Shown here piece after piece: positions 26,526-34,682 of a DNA stretch of 64,000 bases. Positions within the stretch are counted from its first letter, which is position 1. Each line of letters opens with the position of its first letter. Below the pieces are notes generated by a model. The model searched no databases and was not told where the DNA came from. It saw only the letters and a list, made by a program, of their open reading frames with translations. Source of the stretch: Duganella aceris (GTDB taxonomy: Bacteria; Pseudomonadota; Gammaproteobacteria; Burkholderiales; Burkholderiaceae_D); the NCBI RefSeq assembly GCF_011090165.1, contig NZ_JAADJT010000003.1, positions 1 to 64,000 on the forward strand, in the 5' to 3' direction. The position numbers and the translations under genes are program-made.

Positions 26526-27256
26526 GCCGGCATGGGCTTGACGCCGACCAGATTGATCAGCGTCTCTTCGCGCACCGCCGGCGGCTTGATGCGCAGCGCG
26601 GTTTCCATCAGGCCCAGATCCTCGCGGCTCCACCACAGGAAGGGATAGGAGACCGCGCTGTCCGGCACCGAGAAGCCGGCGGCGCGCACCATCGCCAGGT
26701 ATTCCGGCGCGGTCTTCTGCACATCCATCGGATGACGGAACAGCAGCCGGATCACCCACGAATGGATGTAGCGCCGGGTCGATTCGGCGAACAGCAGCAC
26801 CCCGCCCGGCTTCAGCACGCGGTAGAACTCCCGGATCGCCCGTTCCTGGTCGATCAGGTGGTGGAAGGTCTGATGGCAGAACAGCAGGTCGACCGAGTTA
26901 TCCTCCAGCTTGATGTTGGAGCTGGAGCAGCAGATGAACTCCGCCTTGATGTTCAGCGCCGCGACCTCCTTGGCCGACTCCTGCAGCATCTCCGGATCGA
27001 TGTCCATGCCAATCAGACGTTGCGGCGCGAAGCGCTGGTGCAGCTTGCCCAGCGAGCGGCCGAAGCCGCAGCCCACGTCCGCCACCACGCCGAAACTGCG
27101 CGGCTGCCCCGCCGGCATCAGGCGTTCCAGATCCTGCAAGGCGCGCTCCAGCACATGCACGGTCCAGGTCTCGGTCCGCAAGAACCATTTGCCGAACGCC
27201 GTCTCCGGCACGTGGGGATCGGTGGACGGCTGCATCAAATCCAAATTCGCGCTCAT
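26522..27256 (-). CDS. Class I SAM-dependent methyltransferase
   Basis: The 244-residue enzyme has a Rossmann SAM-binding site (VVADVGCGFGRSLGKL, about 57-72), acidic loop MDIDPEM, motif II-like DLLFCHQTFHHL and post-motif VLKPGGVLLFAEST. This is a small-molecule Methyltransf_11 type. It lies just beyond the end of the aryl polyene operon, separated by the divergent deacetylase gene. SAM methyltransferases occur in several aryl polyene clusters and could O-methylate the aryl head, but physical linkage here is loose, so that role is a guess. Confidence 0.83.
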   Translation of the reverse strand: MSANLDLMQPSTDPHVPETAFGKWFLRTETWTVHVLERALQDLERLMPAGQPRSFGVVADVGCGFGRSLGKLHQRFAPQRLIGMDIDPEMLQESAKEVAALNIKAEFICCSSSNIKLEDNSVDLLFCHQTFHHLIDQERAIREFYRVLKPGGVLLFAESTRRYIHSWVIRLLFRHPMDVQKTAPEYLAMVRAAGFSVPDSAVSYPFLWWSREDLGLMETALRIKPPAVREETLINLVGVKPMPA

Positions 27257-27322
27257 AAGCCCTTCGTCTGCTCAAGTTGATAAATCACGTACAATGACGG
27301 ACCCTCTTCATTTGTCCAGCCC

Positions 27323-28183
27323 GTGTCAGTTCTTCGTTCCCGCCTGCTGTTTTCCACCCTGTTACTTCTGTCGTGCGCGAGCGCCTCGGGCCAGGGCGAA
27401 CCCGCGCCGCCGCCGGTGCGCTTTCTGCTGACCTTCGACGACGGCCCGGCCGCCGCCGACAGCGACAACCCGACCGTGCGCGTGCTCGAAACGCTGGCCC
27501 ACAATCCCTACCAGGACAACATCAAGGCCGTGTTCTTCACCCAGACCCGCGCCTGGCACGGCGGCGGCACCGACACCGGCCGCGCGCTGATCCGCCGCGA
27601 ACACGCCGAGGGCCACGTGGTCGCGCTGCACTCCGCGACCTGGTTCCATTCCAACCACCGTTTCATGAGCCGCGCGACGCTGGACGAGACCATGCAGCGC
27701 GGCGTCGACGACCTGGTGGCCGAAACCGGCGTCGCGCCCAAGCTGGTGCGCCCGCCGTTCTGGGCTTACGACGCCGAGACGCTGGACTCCTACCGCCAGC
27801 ACGGCATGCAAATGCTGCTGACCGACCTGAACGCCAACGACGGCAAGATCTACGGCATCAACTTCAGCTGGCACAAGCGCTCCAACATGCTGACCCACCT
27901 GGCCGAGACACGCAAACGCTGGGCCGCCGGCGCCATGCCGGTGGTCGACGGCAGCACGCCGATCGTGGTCACCTTCCACGACGTGAACACCTACACCTCG
28001 CGCCACATCGAGGAGTACATGGGCATCCTGCTCGACGTCGCGCGCGAACTGGACGTGCCGCTCGCCGCCAAGCCGTTCTACGACGACCGCGAAGAACTGG
28101 AGCGCGCCGCGCTGGCCAGCACCGTCAACAGCGCCGACGCCAAGCCGCAGCTGCCCGGCTTATGGAACTGGCTGTGGCAATGA
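27323..28183 (+). CDS. Exported polysaccharide deacetylase-family (NodB-like) protein
   Basis: The 286-residue protein starts at GTG with a signal peptide (LLFSTLLLLSCASASG; the Cys suggests a lipoprotein or simply a hydrophobic core). The NodB domain has LLTFDDGP (about 36-43) with the catalytic aspartates and GHVVALHSATWFH, a variant of the H-S/T-x-x-H metal site with wider spacing. It also has RPPFWAYD and, near the end, VVTFHDVN. The family removes acetyl groups from polysaccharides such as chitin, peptidoglycan or PNAG. It runs convergently into the aryl polyene operon (one-base gap to the PPTase stop). The substrate is unknown. Confidence 0.82.
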   Translation: MSVLRSRLLFSTLLLLSCASASGQGEPAPPPVRFLLTFDDGPAAADSDNPTVRVLETLAHNPYQDNIKAVFFTQTRAWHGGGTDTGRALIRREHAEGHVVALHSATWFHSNHRFMSRATLDETMQRGVDDLVAETGVAPKLVRPPFWAYDAETLDSYRQHGMQMLLTDLNANDGKIYGINFSWHKRSNMLTHLAETRKRWAAGAMPVVDGSTPIVVTFHDVNTYTSRHIEEYMGILLDVARELDVPLAAKPFYDDREELERAALASTVNSADAKPQLPGLWNWLWQ

Positions 28184-28810
28184 TCACGACGGCAGCGTAA
28201 CGACCTCGATCTGCGGCGGCCGCACCAGCGGCGATTCGCTGCACACCACCACCGACAACTCCGTATGCGCCACCACGGCGCAAAGTCCGGTCGCCGCCTC
28301 GCCCAGCTTGAACCGCGCTTCCTTCTCGCTCCACATCCGATAGAAGCCGTCGACGCGCTCCTCATCGGGCAGGTTCTGCATCCGCACCCACTGCGCCATC
28401 TCCGCCGCGTCGAAAGCCTGCTCCGCCAAGGCCGCCAGATCGCGCCCCGGATCGCGCATCTCGATATCCAACCCGAGCGCGGTCTGCGCGCTGGTGGCGC
28501 AGGCGACCCAACGGCCGCTGTGCGCGATGCTGAAACCGGGCGGCGCGCCCTTCAACACCGGCGCCACCAGGCGCGGCGCCTTGCCGACCTGTTCCTCCAG
28601 CCGCACATCCTGCGGCGTCACGCCAAGCAAGCGCCCCAGCGCCATGCGCAGCAGCACGCGGCCGACCACGAACTGGCGCTGGCGCTGCGCGCGCACGAAA
28701 CGCTGATAACGCGCCATCTCGCTCGGCAACAACCAGCCGCGATAGCGCAGCAGATCCGCATCCGACACGGCATCCGCATCCACCATCCAAAGCGAAACAG
28801 CGGCGCTCAT
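28184..28810 (-). CDS. 4'-phosphopantetheinyl transferase of the aryl polyene cluster
   Basis: The 208-residue Sfp-type enzyme has GLDIEMRD (about 112-119, Mg2+ ligands) and WSEKEARFKLG (about 157-167), the two signature motifs, plus SIAHSG near residue 96. It transfers phosphopantetheine from CoA to the serine of carrier proteins, here probably the two ACPs encoded at 43666-44202. It is the last gene of the aryl polyene operon, one base after the secreted hypothetical gene. Confidence 0.9.
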   Translation of the reverse strand: MSAAVSLWMVDADAVSDADLLRYRGWLLPSEMARYQRFVRAQRQRQFVVGRVLLRMALGRLLGVTPQDVRLEEQVGKAPRLVAPVLKGAPPGFSIAHSGRWVACATSAQTALGLDIEMRDPGRDLAALAEQAFDAAEMAQWVRMQNLPDEERVDGFYRMWSEKEARFKLGEAATGLCAVVAHTELSVVVCSESPLVRPPQIEVVTLPS

Positions 28811-28811
28811 C

Positions 28812-29255
28812 TTACTGTGCGATCTTGACGAAGTCGGCCTTCAGCGCGACGCCAGCCATGATCGCGCCGTCGGCGCATTCGAACTCGGTCTGGCTGGCCA
28901 TCTCGACGTCCTTGAAATTGCTGACGATGTTGATCACCGCGTTGGCGCCGACTTCCTGCGCGCGCTTTTGCAAAGCCAGCATCGCCGACAGGAACACCCA
29001 GTTGCAGGCCTTTTCCGCCGACTTGCCGAAGCCGTTGGTGCGCTGGCTGGTCTTGTCGCTGGTGATCTTGGTGAGGACTTTCGGCGTCGGCTGGTCGGCG
29101 AAGTAGAACTTGACCGAATCGCCCAGGCGCGATTGCGCGTCGTTGGCCGCCATCGCGGCGGCGATCGGCAGCTTCAACATGGTATCGGCCGCCGATGCGG
29201 AGAACGAAGTCAGCGAAACAGCCAGCAGTGCGGCGACAGAAATCATCTTCTTCAT
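28812..29255 (-). CDS. Secreted hypothetical protein of the aryl polyene cluster
   Basis: The 147-residue protein has a signal peptide (MKKMISVAALLAVSLTSFSASA) and two conserved-looking cysteines (KACNWVFLS and FECADGA). The region around NAVINIVSNFKDV resembles the YbjQ/RcsF-like heavy-metal-binding fold, but I cannot assign a family. Similar proteins are annotated in other aryl polyene clusters, often under the misleading name excinuclease. It is co-transcribed 13 bases after the final ketosynthase. It may act in the periplasm during pigment transport, which is inference. Confidence 0.7.
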   Translation of the reverse strand: MKKMISVAALLAVSLTSFSASAADTMLKLPIAAAMAANDAQSRLGDSVKFYFADQPTPKVLTKITSDKTSQRTNGFGKSAEKACNWVFLSAMLALQKRAQEVGANAVINIVSNFKDVEMASQTEFECADGAIMAGVALKADFVKIAQ

Positions 29256-29268
29256 TTTTGTGTCTTCC

Positions 29269-30501
29269 TTATTTGACGTACCGTTTAAAAATCAGTGACG
29301 TATTGATGCCGCCGAAGGCGAAGTTATTCGACATCACATACTCGCATTGCAGCGCGCGGCCTTCGCCGGCGATGTAGTCTAGCGGAGCGCACTCCGGATC
29401 GACTTGTTCCAGATTAATCGTCGGCGCGAACCAGCCCTCGCGCATCATCTCGATGCTGATCCACGCCTCCAGCGCGCCGCACGCGCCCAGCGTGTGGCCC
29501 ATATAGCTTTTCAATGAACTGATCGGCGTGTCGCCGCCGAACACCGCCAGCGTCGCCTGCGATTCGGCGATGTCGCCCTGCTGCGTGCCGGTGCCGTGCG
29601 CGTTGACGTAGCCGATGTCCGATGGCTGCAAGCCGGCGTCCCGCAAGGCCAGCTGCATCGCCGTCTGCATGGTCGCGGCGTTCGGCTGGGTGACGTGGCA
29701 ACCGTCGCTGTTGGTGCCGAAGCCCACCAGCTCGGCGTGGATCACCGCGCCGCGCGCCAGCGCGTGCTCCATATCCTCCAGGATCAGGCAACCGGCGCCC
29801 TCGCCGATCACCAGACCGTCGCGGCCGGCGTCGAACGGGCGCGGCGTGGTGTGGCCGGCGTCGTTGCGGGTGCTGGTGGCGAACAGCGTGTCGAACACCG
29901 CCGCTTCGGTGGCGCACAATTCCTCGGCGCCGCCGGCCACCATCGCGGTCTGCTTGCCGGCGCGGATCGCCTCGTAGGCGTAGCCTATGCCCTGGCTGCC
30001 GGAGGTGCAGGCGCTGGAGGTGGTGATCACGCGCCCGGTCAGGCCGAAGAACACGCCGATGTTGACCGGCGCGGTGTGCGCCATCATCTTGATGTAGGTG
30101 GTGGCGTTGATGCCCTTGGTGGTGCGCTCCTCCATCATGCGGCCGAAATCGCCGATGGCGCTCGGCGTGCCCGCCGACGAACCGAAGGACACGCCCATGT
30201 CGCCGCTCTTGACCAGCGGATGGTCCAGCAGCCCGGCGTCGGCCAGCGCCAGCTCGGTGGCGCGGGTGGCCATCAGCGCGACCCGGCCCATGCTGCGGAT
30301 CGCCTTGCGGTTGTAACGTTCGTTCAATTCGAATGGTGCGGCCGGCGCGCCCAGGCGCGTGTTCAGGCCATCGTAATCGTCCCAGTCATGCATATGCACG
30401 ATGGCGTTGCGGTACTGGCCGAGGCGCTCGCGGATCGCGGCCCAGTCGTTGCCGATCGGGCTGATGCCGGCCATGCCGGTGACGGCGACGCGGCGGCTCA
30501 T
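29269..30501 (-). CDS. apeR: Beta-ketoacyl-ACP synthase (ApeR-like)
   Basis: The 410-residue FabF-type ketosynthase has a complete Cys-His-His triad: TTSSACTSGSQG (Cys about 167), NAHGTGTQQGD and YMGHTLGACGA. It condenses malonyl-ACP with the growing acyl chain. Reference aryl polyene clusters have two ketosynthases, and this one occupies the ApeR position directly after the ketoreductase gene, overlapping it by four bases. ApeR acts as a self-contained ketosynthase in those systems. Assignment to R rather than O is by order in the operon. Confidence 0.9.
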   Translation of the reverse strand: MSRRVAVTGMAGISPIGNDWAAIRERLGQYRNAIVHMHDWDDYDGLNTRLGAPAAPFELNERYNRKAIRSMGRVALMATRATELALADAGLLDHPLVKSGDMGVSFGSSAGTPSAIGDFGRMMEERTTKGINATTYIKMMAHTAPVNIGVFFGLTGRVITTSSACTSGSQGIGYAYEAIRAGKQTAMVAGGAEELCATEAAVFDTLFATSTRNDAGHTTPRPFDAGRDGLVIGEGAGCLILEDMEHALARGAVIHAELVGFGTNSDGCHVTQPNAATMQTAMQLALRDAGLQPSDIGYVNAHGTGTQQGDIAESQATLAVFGGDTPISSLKSYMGHTLGACGALEAWISIEMMREGWFAPTINLEQVDPECAPLDYIAGEGRALQCEYVMSNNFAFGGINTSLIFKRYVK

Positions 30502-31235
30502 GCCAGGCCTCCATTGACGGAGATGACCTGGCGCGTGATGTAGCCGGCCTCCTCGCCGATCAGGAAGCTGACGGCGGCCGCCACCTCCTCCGGCTTGCCG
30601 ACGCGGCGCGCCGGGATCATCTTCAGCGCTTCCTCCATCGGCACCTCGCTGGTCATGTCGGTCTCGATCAATCCAGGCGCCACGCAGTTGACAGTGATCG
30701 CGCGCTTGGCCAGCTCCAGCGCCAGCGCCTTGGTGGCGCCGATGATGCCGGCCTTGGCCGCGCTATAGTTCACCTGTCCGCGATTGCCGATCAGGCCAGA
30801 GACCGACGCCAGCGTGACGATGCGGCCCGGTTTGCGGCGCTGGACCAACGGCATCACCAGCGGATTGAGCACGTTGTAGAAACCGTCCAGGTTTGTTTGC
30901 AGCACGATGTCCCAGTCCTCGCCGGACATCGCCGGGAAAGCGTTATCGCGCGCCACACCGGCGTTGCACACCACGCCGTAGTAGCAGCCGTGCGCCTCGA
31001 TGTCCGCCTCCAGCGCGGCGGCGGTGGCGGCGCGGTCGGCGATATCGAACTGCAGCACGCGCGCGGCGCGGCCCATGGCTTCGATCTCGCGCGCCACGGC
31101 GTCGGCCTCGTCGCGCTGGCTGCGGCAATGCAGCACCACGTCGTAACCGTCGCGCCCCAGCCGCAGCGCGATCGCCTTGCCGATGCCGCGCGACGACCCC
31201 GTCACCAGCACGCTCATGGACTTATTCTGGTTCAT
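30498..31235 (-). CDS. apeQ: 3-oxoacyl-ACP reductase (FabG-like, ApeQ)
   Basis: The 245-residue short-chain dehydrogenase has NADPH-binding TGSSRGIGKAIALRLG (about 12-27), NAGVARD, catalytic Ser (VSGLIGNRGQVNYSAAKAG with the YxxxK pair) and VAPGLIETDM. It reduces the beta-keto group to a hydroxyl in each elongation round. It overlaps both neighbours by four bases. The gene order DH-KR-KS matches apeP-Q-R. Confidence 0.92.
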   Translation of the reverse strand: MNQNKSMSVLVTGSSRGIGKAIALRLGRDGYDVVLHCRSQRDEADAVAREIEAMGRAARVLQFDIADRAATAAALEADIEAHGCYYGVVCNAGVARDNAFPAMSGEDWDIVLQTNLDGFYNVLNPLVMPLVQRRKPGRIVTLASVSGLIGNRGQVNYSAAKAGIIGATKALALELAKRAITVNCVAPGLIETDMTSEVPMEEALKMIPARRVGKPEEVAAAVSFLIGEEAGYITRQVISVNGGLA

Positions 31236-31699
31236 CCTGCGTTTCCATCTTTGAGAAATTGATTGACATTATCCGGCTGGAATACCGTCACCGTGGCGGT
31301 GGCGGCGTGCGCCAGACCACCCACGATGTCGATGCGGCACTCGAAGGCGCCCAGGCCGTTCTCGGCCTGCAGCACGCGGTGCACATGCACGCGCAGCACA
31401 TTGCCCGGCGCGAAGTGCGACACCTTCGCATCATACTTGCGCGAACCGAGCAGGAAGCCGACCTTGACTTCCTGTCCGCGCTCCAGCGCCAGCCAGCCGG
31501 CGTGCGCGGCGATCGCCTGCGCCATGTATTCGATGCCGACCCACGCGCCCACGCCTTCTTCGCCGGCCAGCATGCTGCCCGCGTGGATGCGCACTTCGGC
31601 GCACAGGTTGTCGGCATCGGCGCTGACGGCACGGTCGAGCAACACCATCTGCCCGGAGTGCGGCACCAGCGCGCGGATATCGGGCATGGTCATCATCAT
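31232..31699 (-). CDS. apeP: Hotdog-fold 3-hydroxyacyl-ACP dehydratase (ApeP-like)
   Basis: The 155-residue protein has LVPHSGQMVLLDR at its start (the typical beginning of FabA/FabZ-like ApeP proteins) and a hot-dog helix in GVGAWVGIEYMAQAIAAHAGW. It dehydrates the 3-hydroxyacyl-ACP to the trans double bond that builds the conjugated polyene. Three adjacent ATGs and one more follow at 31699-31687. I use the first, which overlaps the ketosynthase stop as ATGA. The true start could be up to four codons later. Confidence 0.85.
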   Translation of the reverse strand: MMMTMPDIRALVPHSGQMVLLDRAVSADADNLCAEVRIHAGSMLAGEEGVGAWVGIEYMAQAIAAHAGWLALERGQEVKVGFLLGSRKYDAKVSHFAPGNVLRVHVHRVLQAENGLGAFECRIDIVGGLAHAATATVTVFQPDNVNQFLKDGNAG

Positions 31700-32877
31700 G
31701 ACGACCTCCCCAGCACCAGCGCGGCATTGGAACCGCCGAACGCAAACGAGGCGCTCAGCACGAGGCGCAGCGGACGGCCCAGCGATGCGCCGACCGGCGC
31801 CAGGTTCAATGCCGGCAACGCCGGATCGGCGGCGCTGTCCCACAGGTGCGGCGGCAGCCTGCCTTCCGGGTTATCGTCCTGCATCGCACTCCAGCACAGC
31901 GCCGCTTCGATCGCGGCCGCCGCACCCAGCGCATGGCCGGTGAACGGCTTGGTCGAGCTGACCGGCGTGGCGAGGCCGAACAGGTCCTCGATCACGCGCG
32001 ATTCCATCGCATCGTTCTGCGGCGTCGCCGTGCCGTGCATATTGACGTAGTCGATGCGCGCCGCGTCGATGCCGGCGCGTTGCAGCGCCTGCGTCATCGC
32101 CAGCCGCGCGCCGCCGCCGGCCGGATCCGGCGCCGACATGTGATGGCCGTCGGACGATTCGCCCCAGCCCAGCAGCGCCACCGGCGCGCGCTCGGCGCTC
32201 ATCAGGAACAACGCCGCGCCCTCGCCGATGTTGATGCCCTTGCGGTTGACGCTCATCGGATTGCACTGTGCCGCGCTGACCGATTCCAGCGCGGCGAAAC
32301 CGGCCACGGTGAAGGTGCACAGCGAATCGACGCCACCGCTGATCACCGCGTCGCACAAACCCATGTTGATCATCCGCGCCGCGCTGGCCATGGCCTTGGC
32401 GCTCGACGAACAGGCGCTGGAATGCACATAGGCCGGGCCGGTGAGACCGAGCTCCCGCGCCAGCATGTCGGCCGGCGAACCCATTTCCTGCACCGCGTAA
32501 TGGAAATCGGCAGGCAGCGCACCGAGTTCCGCGTGGCGGCCGATGGCGGTCTCGGTCTCGCCGATGCCGGAGGTGCTGGTGCCGAGCACCACGCCCACGC
32601 GGTCCGCGCCGTGGCGTGCGATGGCGGCTTCCACCGCCGGACGTATCTGCGCCAGCGCCGCCAGCGCCAGCGCGTTGTTGCGGCTGCGCTGATGCGGCGG
32701 CAGGTGCGCCATCGACGGCAGTTCGCCGCGCACGCAGCCCAGCGGCAGCTCGCGGCCCGGCGACCAGCGGCCGGTCGCGGCCACGCCGGTGCGGCCGGCG
32801 TACAGGTGCGACATCACCTGCACGTGGCCATCGCCAAGCGCACAGATGATGCCGCAATCGTTCAGGTAAATAGTCAT
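31696..32877 (-). CDS. apeO: Beta-ketoacyl-ACP synthase (ApeO-like)
   Basis: The 393-residue ketosynthase has VHSSACSSSAKA (active Cys), YVNMHGTATPQND and KPFTGHALGAAAA (both His). In characterised aryl polyene systems ApeO pairs with the chain-length factor ApeC as a heterodimer. Both are present here, at opposite ends of the operon. It starts directly after the DUF3261 gene stop with no gap (TGAATG). Confidence 0.9.
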   Translation of the reverse strand: MTIYLNDCGIICALGDGHVQVMSHLYAGRTGVAATGRWSPGRELPLGCVRGELPSMAHLPPHQRSRNNALALAALAQIRPAVEAAIARHGADRVGVVLGTSTSGIGETETAIGRHAELGALPADFHYAVQEMGSPADMLARELGLTGPAYVHSSACSSSAKAMASAARMINMGLCDAVISGGVDSLCTFTVAGFAALESVSAAQCNPMSVNRKGINIGEGAALFLMSAERAPVALLGWGESSDGHHMSAPDPAGGGARLAMTQALQRAGIDAARIDYVNMHGTATPQNDAMESRVIEDLFGLATPVSSTKPFTGHALGAAAAIEAALCWSAMQDDNPEGRLPPHLWDSAADPALPALNLAPVGASLGRPLRLVLSASFAFGGSNAALVLGRSS

Positions 32878-33459
32878 TCAGGTCTCAGGTGCGAACTGTA
32901 TCGTCAGCTTATAGTGATATCGCAGGTTCTCCAATACCACGGTGCCGCTCCAGCGGGGCGTGCCGCTGTAAACTATCTCCATGATAGGCTCATCGGCGAG
33001 GTACAGGGTGCGCTTCAGGCCTTGCTCGGCCACGCGCCAGCCGGCGGGCAGCGCGGCGGCGATCGCCTCGGCCGGCCACAGCGTCAGCTGCATGTCCTCC
33101 AGCACATCCTCGGCGCGCACCTGCGACGGCAGCATCACGTGGCGCCACGAGGTCAGTTCCTTGCCGTCGTAGCGCATGGTCAGCACGCGCTGGCCGAAGG
33201 CCAGGCCTACCACATCGATCGCTTCCGGCTCCACCTGCAAGGCGACGTCCATGTCGTCGGTGCGGCCGTTGCGCTCGACCTTCAAGTGCTGCTGCACGCT
33301 GATCGACGTGCCCAGCGCCGCCGGCGCCAGCTTCAGGCCGAGGCGCGCCTGCGGCGGCGGGGCCACGCTGGCGCAGGCGCCCAGCATCAGCGCCAGCGCG
33401 ACCGTCAACGCGACCGCGACGACGGCACGCGCGCCACGCCACGTCAAGCCGGCGTGCAT
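32878..33459 (-). CDS. apeN: DUF3261 lipoprotein (ApeN-like)
   Basis: The 193-residue lipoprotein has signal VALTVALALMLGACASVAPP (Cys near 29), followed by a beta-rich LolB-like domain (DVVGLAFGQRVLTMRYDGKE). DUF3261 proteins occur in nearly all aryl polyene clusters and are thought to help insert or anchor the product in the outer membrane, alongside the LolA-like and MMPL proteins. It overlaps the FAD enzyme gene by 16 bases. Confidence 0.85.
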   Translation of the reverse strand: MHAGLTWRGARAVVAVALTVALALMLGACASVAPPPQARLGLKLAPAALGTSISVQQHLKVERNGRTDDMDVALQVEPEAIDVVGLAFGQRVLTMRYDGKELTSWRHVMLPSQVRAEDVLEDMQLTLWPAEAIAAALPAGWRVAEQGLKRTLYLADEPIMEIVYSGTPRWSGTVVLENLRYHYKLTIQFAPET

Positions 33460-34682
33460 AACGCCTCCAGCGCAGCCAGACGGCGCGGCGTCTCCTTGAC
33501 GAACGGGTTGCTCAAGTCCCAGGCATAGCCGGCCAGGATCGCCGCGATCATGCGCTTGATCTCAGGCTGCTGGTTCTCGTGGAAGATGATCTTCTGGAAG
33601 CCGCCGGCGTACCACGACTCGACGAAGGCGCGGAAGGTGTCCACGCCCTTGCGCAGCGGCGCGCCGTAATCCGCCTGCCAGTCGACCGTCTCGCCGGCGA
33701 ACTGACGCCGCAGCGCCTCGGTGGCCAGGCTGGCGGACTTGAAGGCGATGGTCACGCCGGACGAGAAAACCGGGTCAAGGAATTCGCCCGCGTTGCCTAG
33801 CAGCGCGTAGCCCTCGCCCCACAATTTCTCCACGTTGGCCGAGTAACCGACGATCTGCCGCGCCGGCGTATCCCATTTGGCGTCGGCCAGCAGCGCCTGC
33901 AGCGACGGTTCTTCCGCCACAATGGCTTGCAGCCGCTCGGTGGCGCTGCCCTGATAGCGGTCGAGGAAGCTGGTCTCCGCCACCACGCCCAGCGAACAGC
34001 GGCCGGCGGCGAACGGAATGGTCCAGAACCAGACGTCGCAATGCTTTGGGTGTACGGTGACGCGGATCTTGTTGCGATCGAAGCCGCCGCGTATGCCATC
34101 CTCGATGTGGGTGAAGATCGCGCCGCGCACCGGGAAGTTGGACGGCGTTTCCAGCTTCAGGAGACGCGGCAGGATGCGGCCGAAACCGCTGGCGTCCAGA
34201 ATAAAGCCGGCGTCGACTTGATACTGGCCGCCGTCGGCATCCTTGACTGTGACGCGCGCGCCGCCGTTGGCGCCCTGCCCCAGTTCGATGTTCAGCACCT
34301 CATGCCGATAGCGCACCTCGGCGCCGAAGCGCTCCGCTTCCTTGGCCAGGATGTGATCGAAGGTGGCGCGCTGCACCTGGTAGGTGGTGCCCCAGCCGTC
34401 CGAGTGCTTGTCGCGGAAATCGAAATCGGTGTAGCGGCCGTCGTGCATGAAGGCGGCGCCGTTCTTGAATTGGAAGCCCGCCTCCACCACGGCGCGCAGC
34501 ATGCCGGCCTTTTCCAGATACTCCATACTTTGCGGCAGCAGGCTTTCGCCAATGGAGAAACGCGGGAATTCCTCGCGCTCGATGACCAGCACCTGCCTGC
34601 CTTGCTGGCGCAGCAGCGCGGCCGCGACCGACCCGGCAGGGCCGGCGCCGACGATCAGGATTTCTGCGGTGTCGATATTCAT
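33444..34682 (-). CDS. FAD-dependent oxidoreductase with halogenase-like motifs
   Basis: The 412-residue flavoprotein has VGAGPAGSVAAALL (GxGxxG at 12-17), a substrate-pocket segment FQFKNGAAF (Lys 73), and VWFWTIPF (W218-x-W220-x-I-P223) after the FAD domain. The lysine and the WxWxIP motif are the two hallmarks of flavin-dependent halogenases. Geranylgeranyl-reductase-type enzymes share the fold but usually read GYGWxFP. The gene overlaps apeM by four bases and apeN by 16, so it is part of the pathway. It may halogenate the aryl ring, as in brominated xanthomonadins, or act as a desaturase/hydroxylase. No separate flavin reductase gene is visible. Confidence 0.75.
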   Translation of the reverse strand: MNIDTAEILIVGAGPAGSVAAALLRQQGRQVLVIEREEFPRFSIGESLLPQSMEYLEKAGMLRAVVEAGFQFKNGAAFMHDGRYTDFDFRDKHSDGWGTTYQVQRATFDHILAKEAERFGAEVRYRHEVLNIELGQGANGGARVTVKDADGGQYQVDAGFILDASGFGRILPRLLKLETPSNFPVRGAIFTHIEDGIRGGFDRNKIRVTVHPKHCDVWFWTIPFAAGRCSLGVVAETSFLDRYQGSATERLQAIVAEEPSLQALLADAKWDTPARQIVGYSANVEKLWGEGYALLGNAGEFLDPVFSSGVTIAFKSASLATEALRRQFAGETVDWQADYGAPLRKGVDTFRAFVESWYAGGFQKIIFHENQQPEIKRMIAAILAGYAWDLSNPFVKETPRRLAALEALCTPA

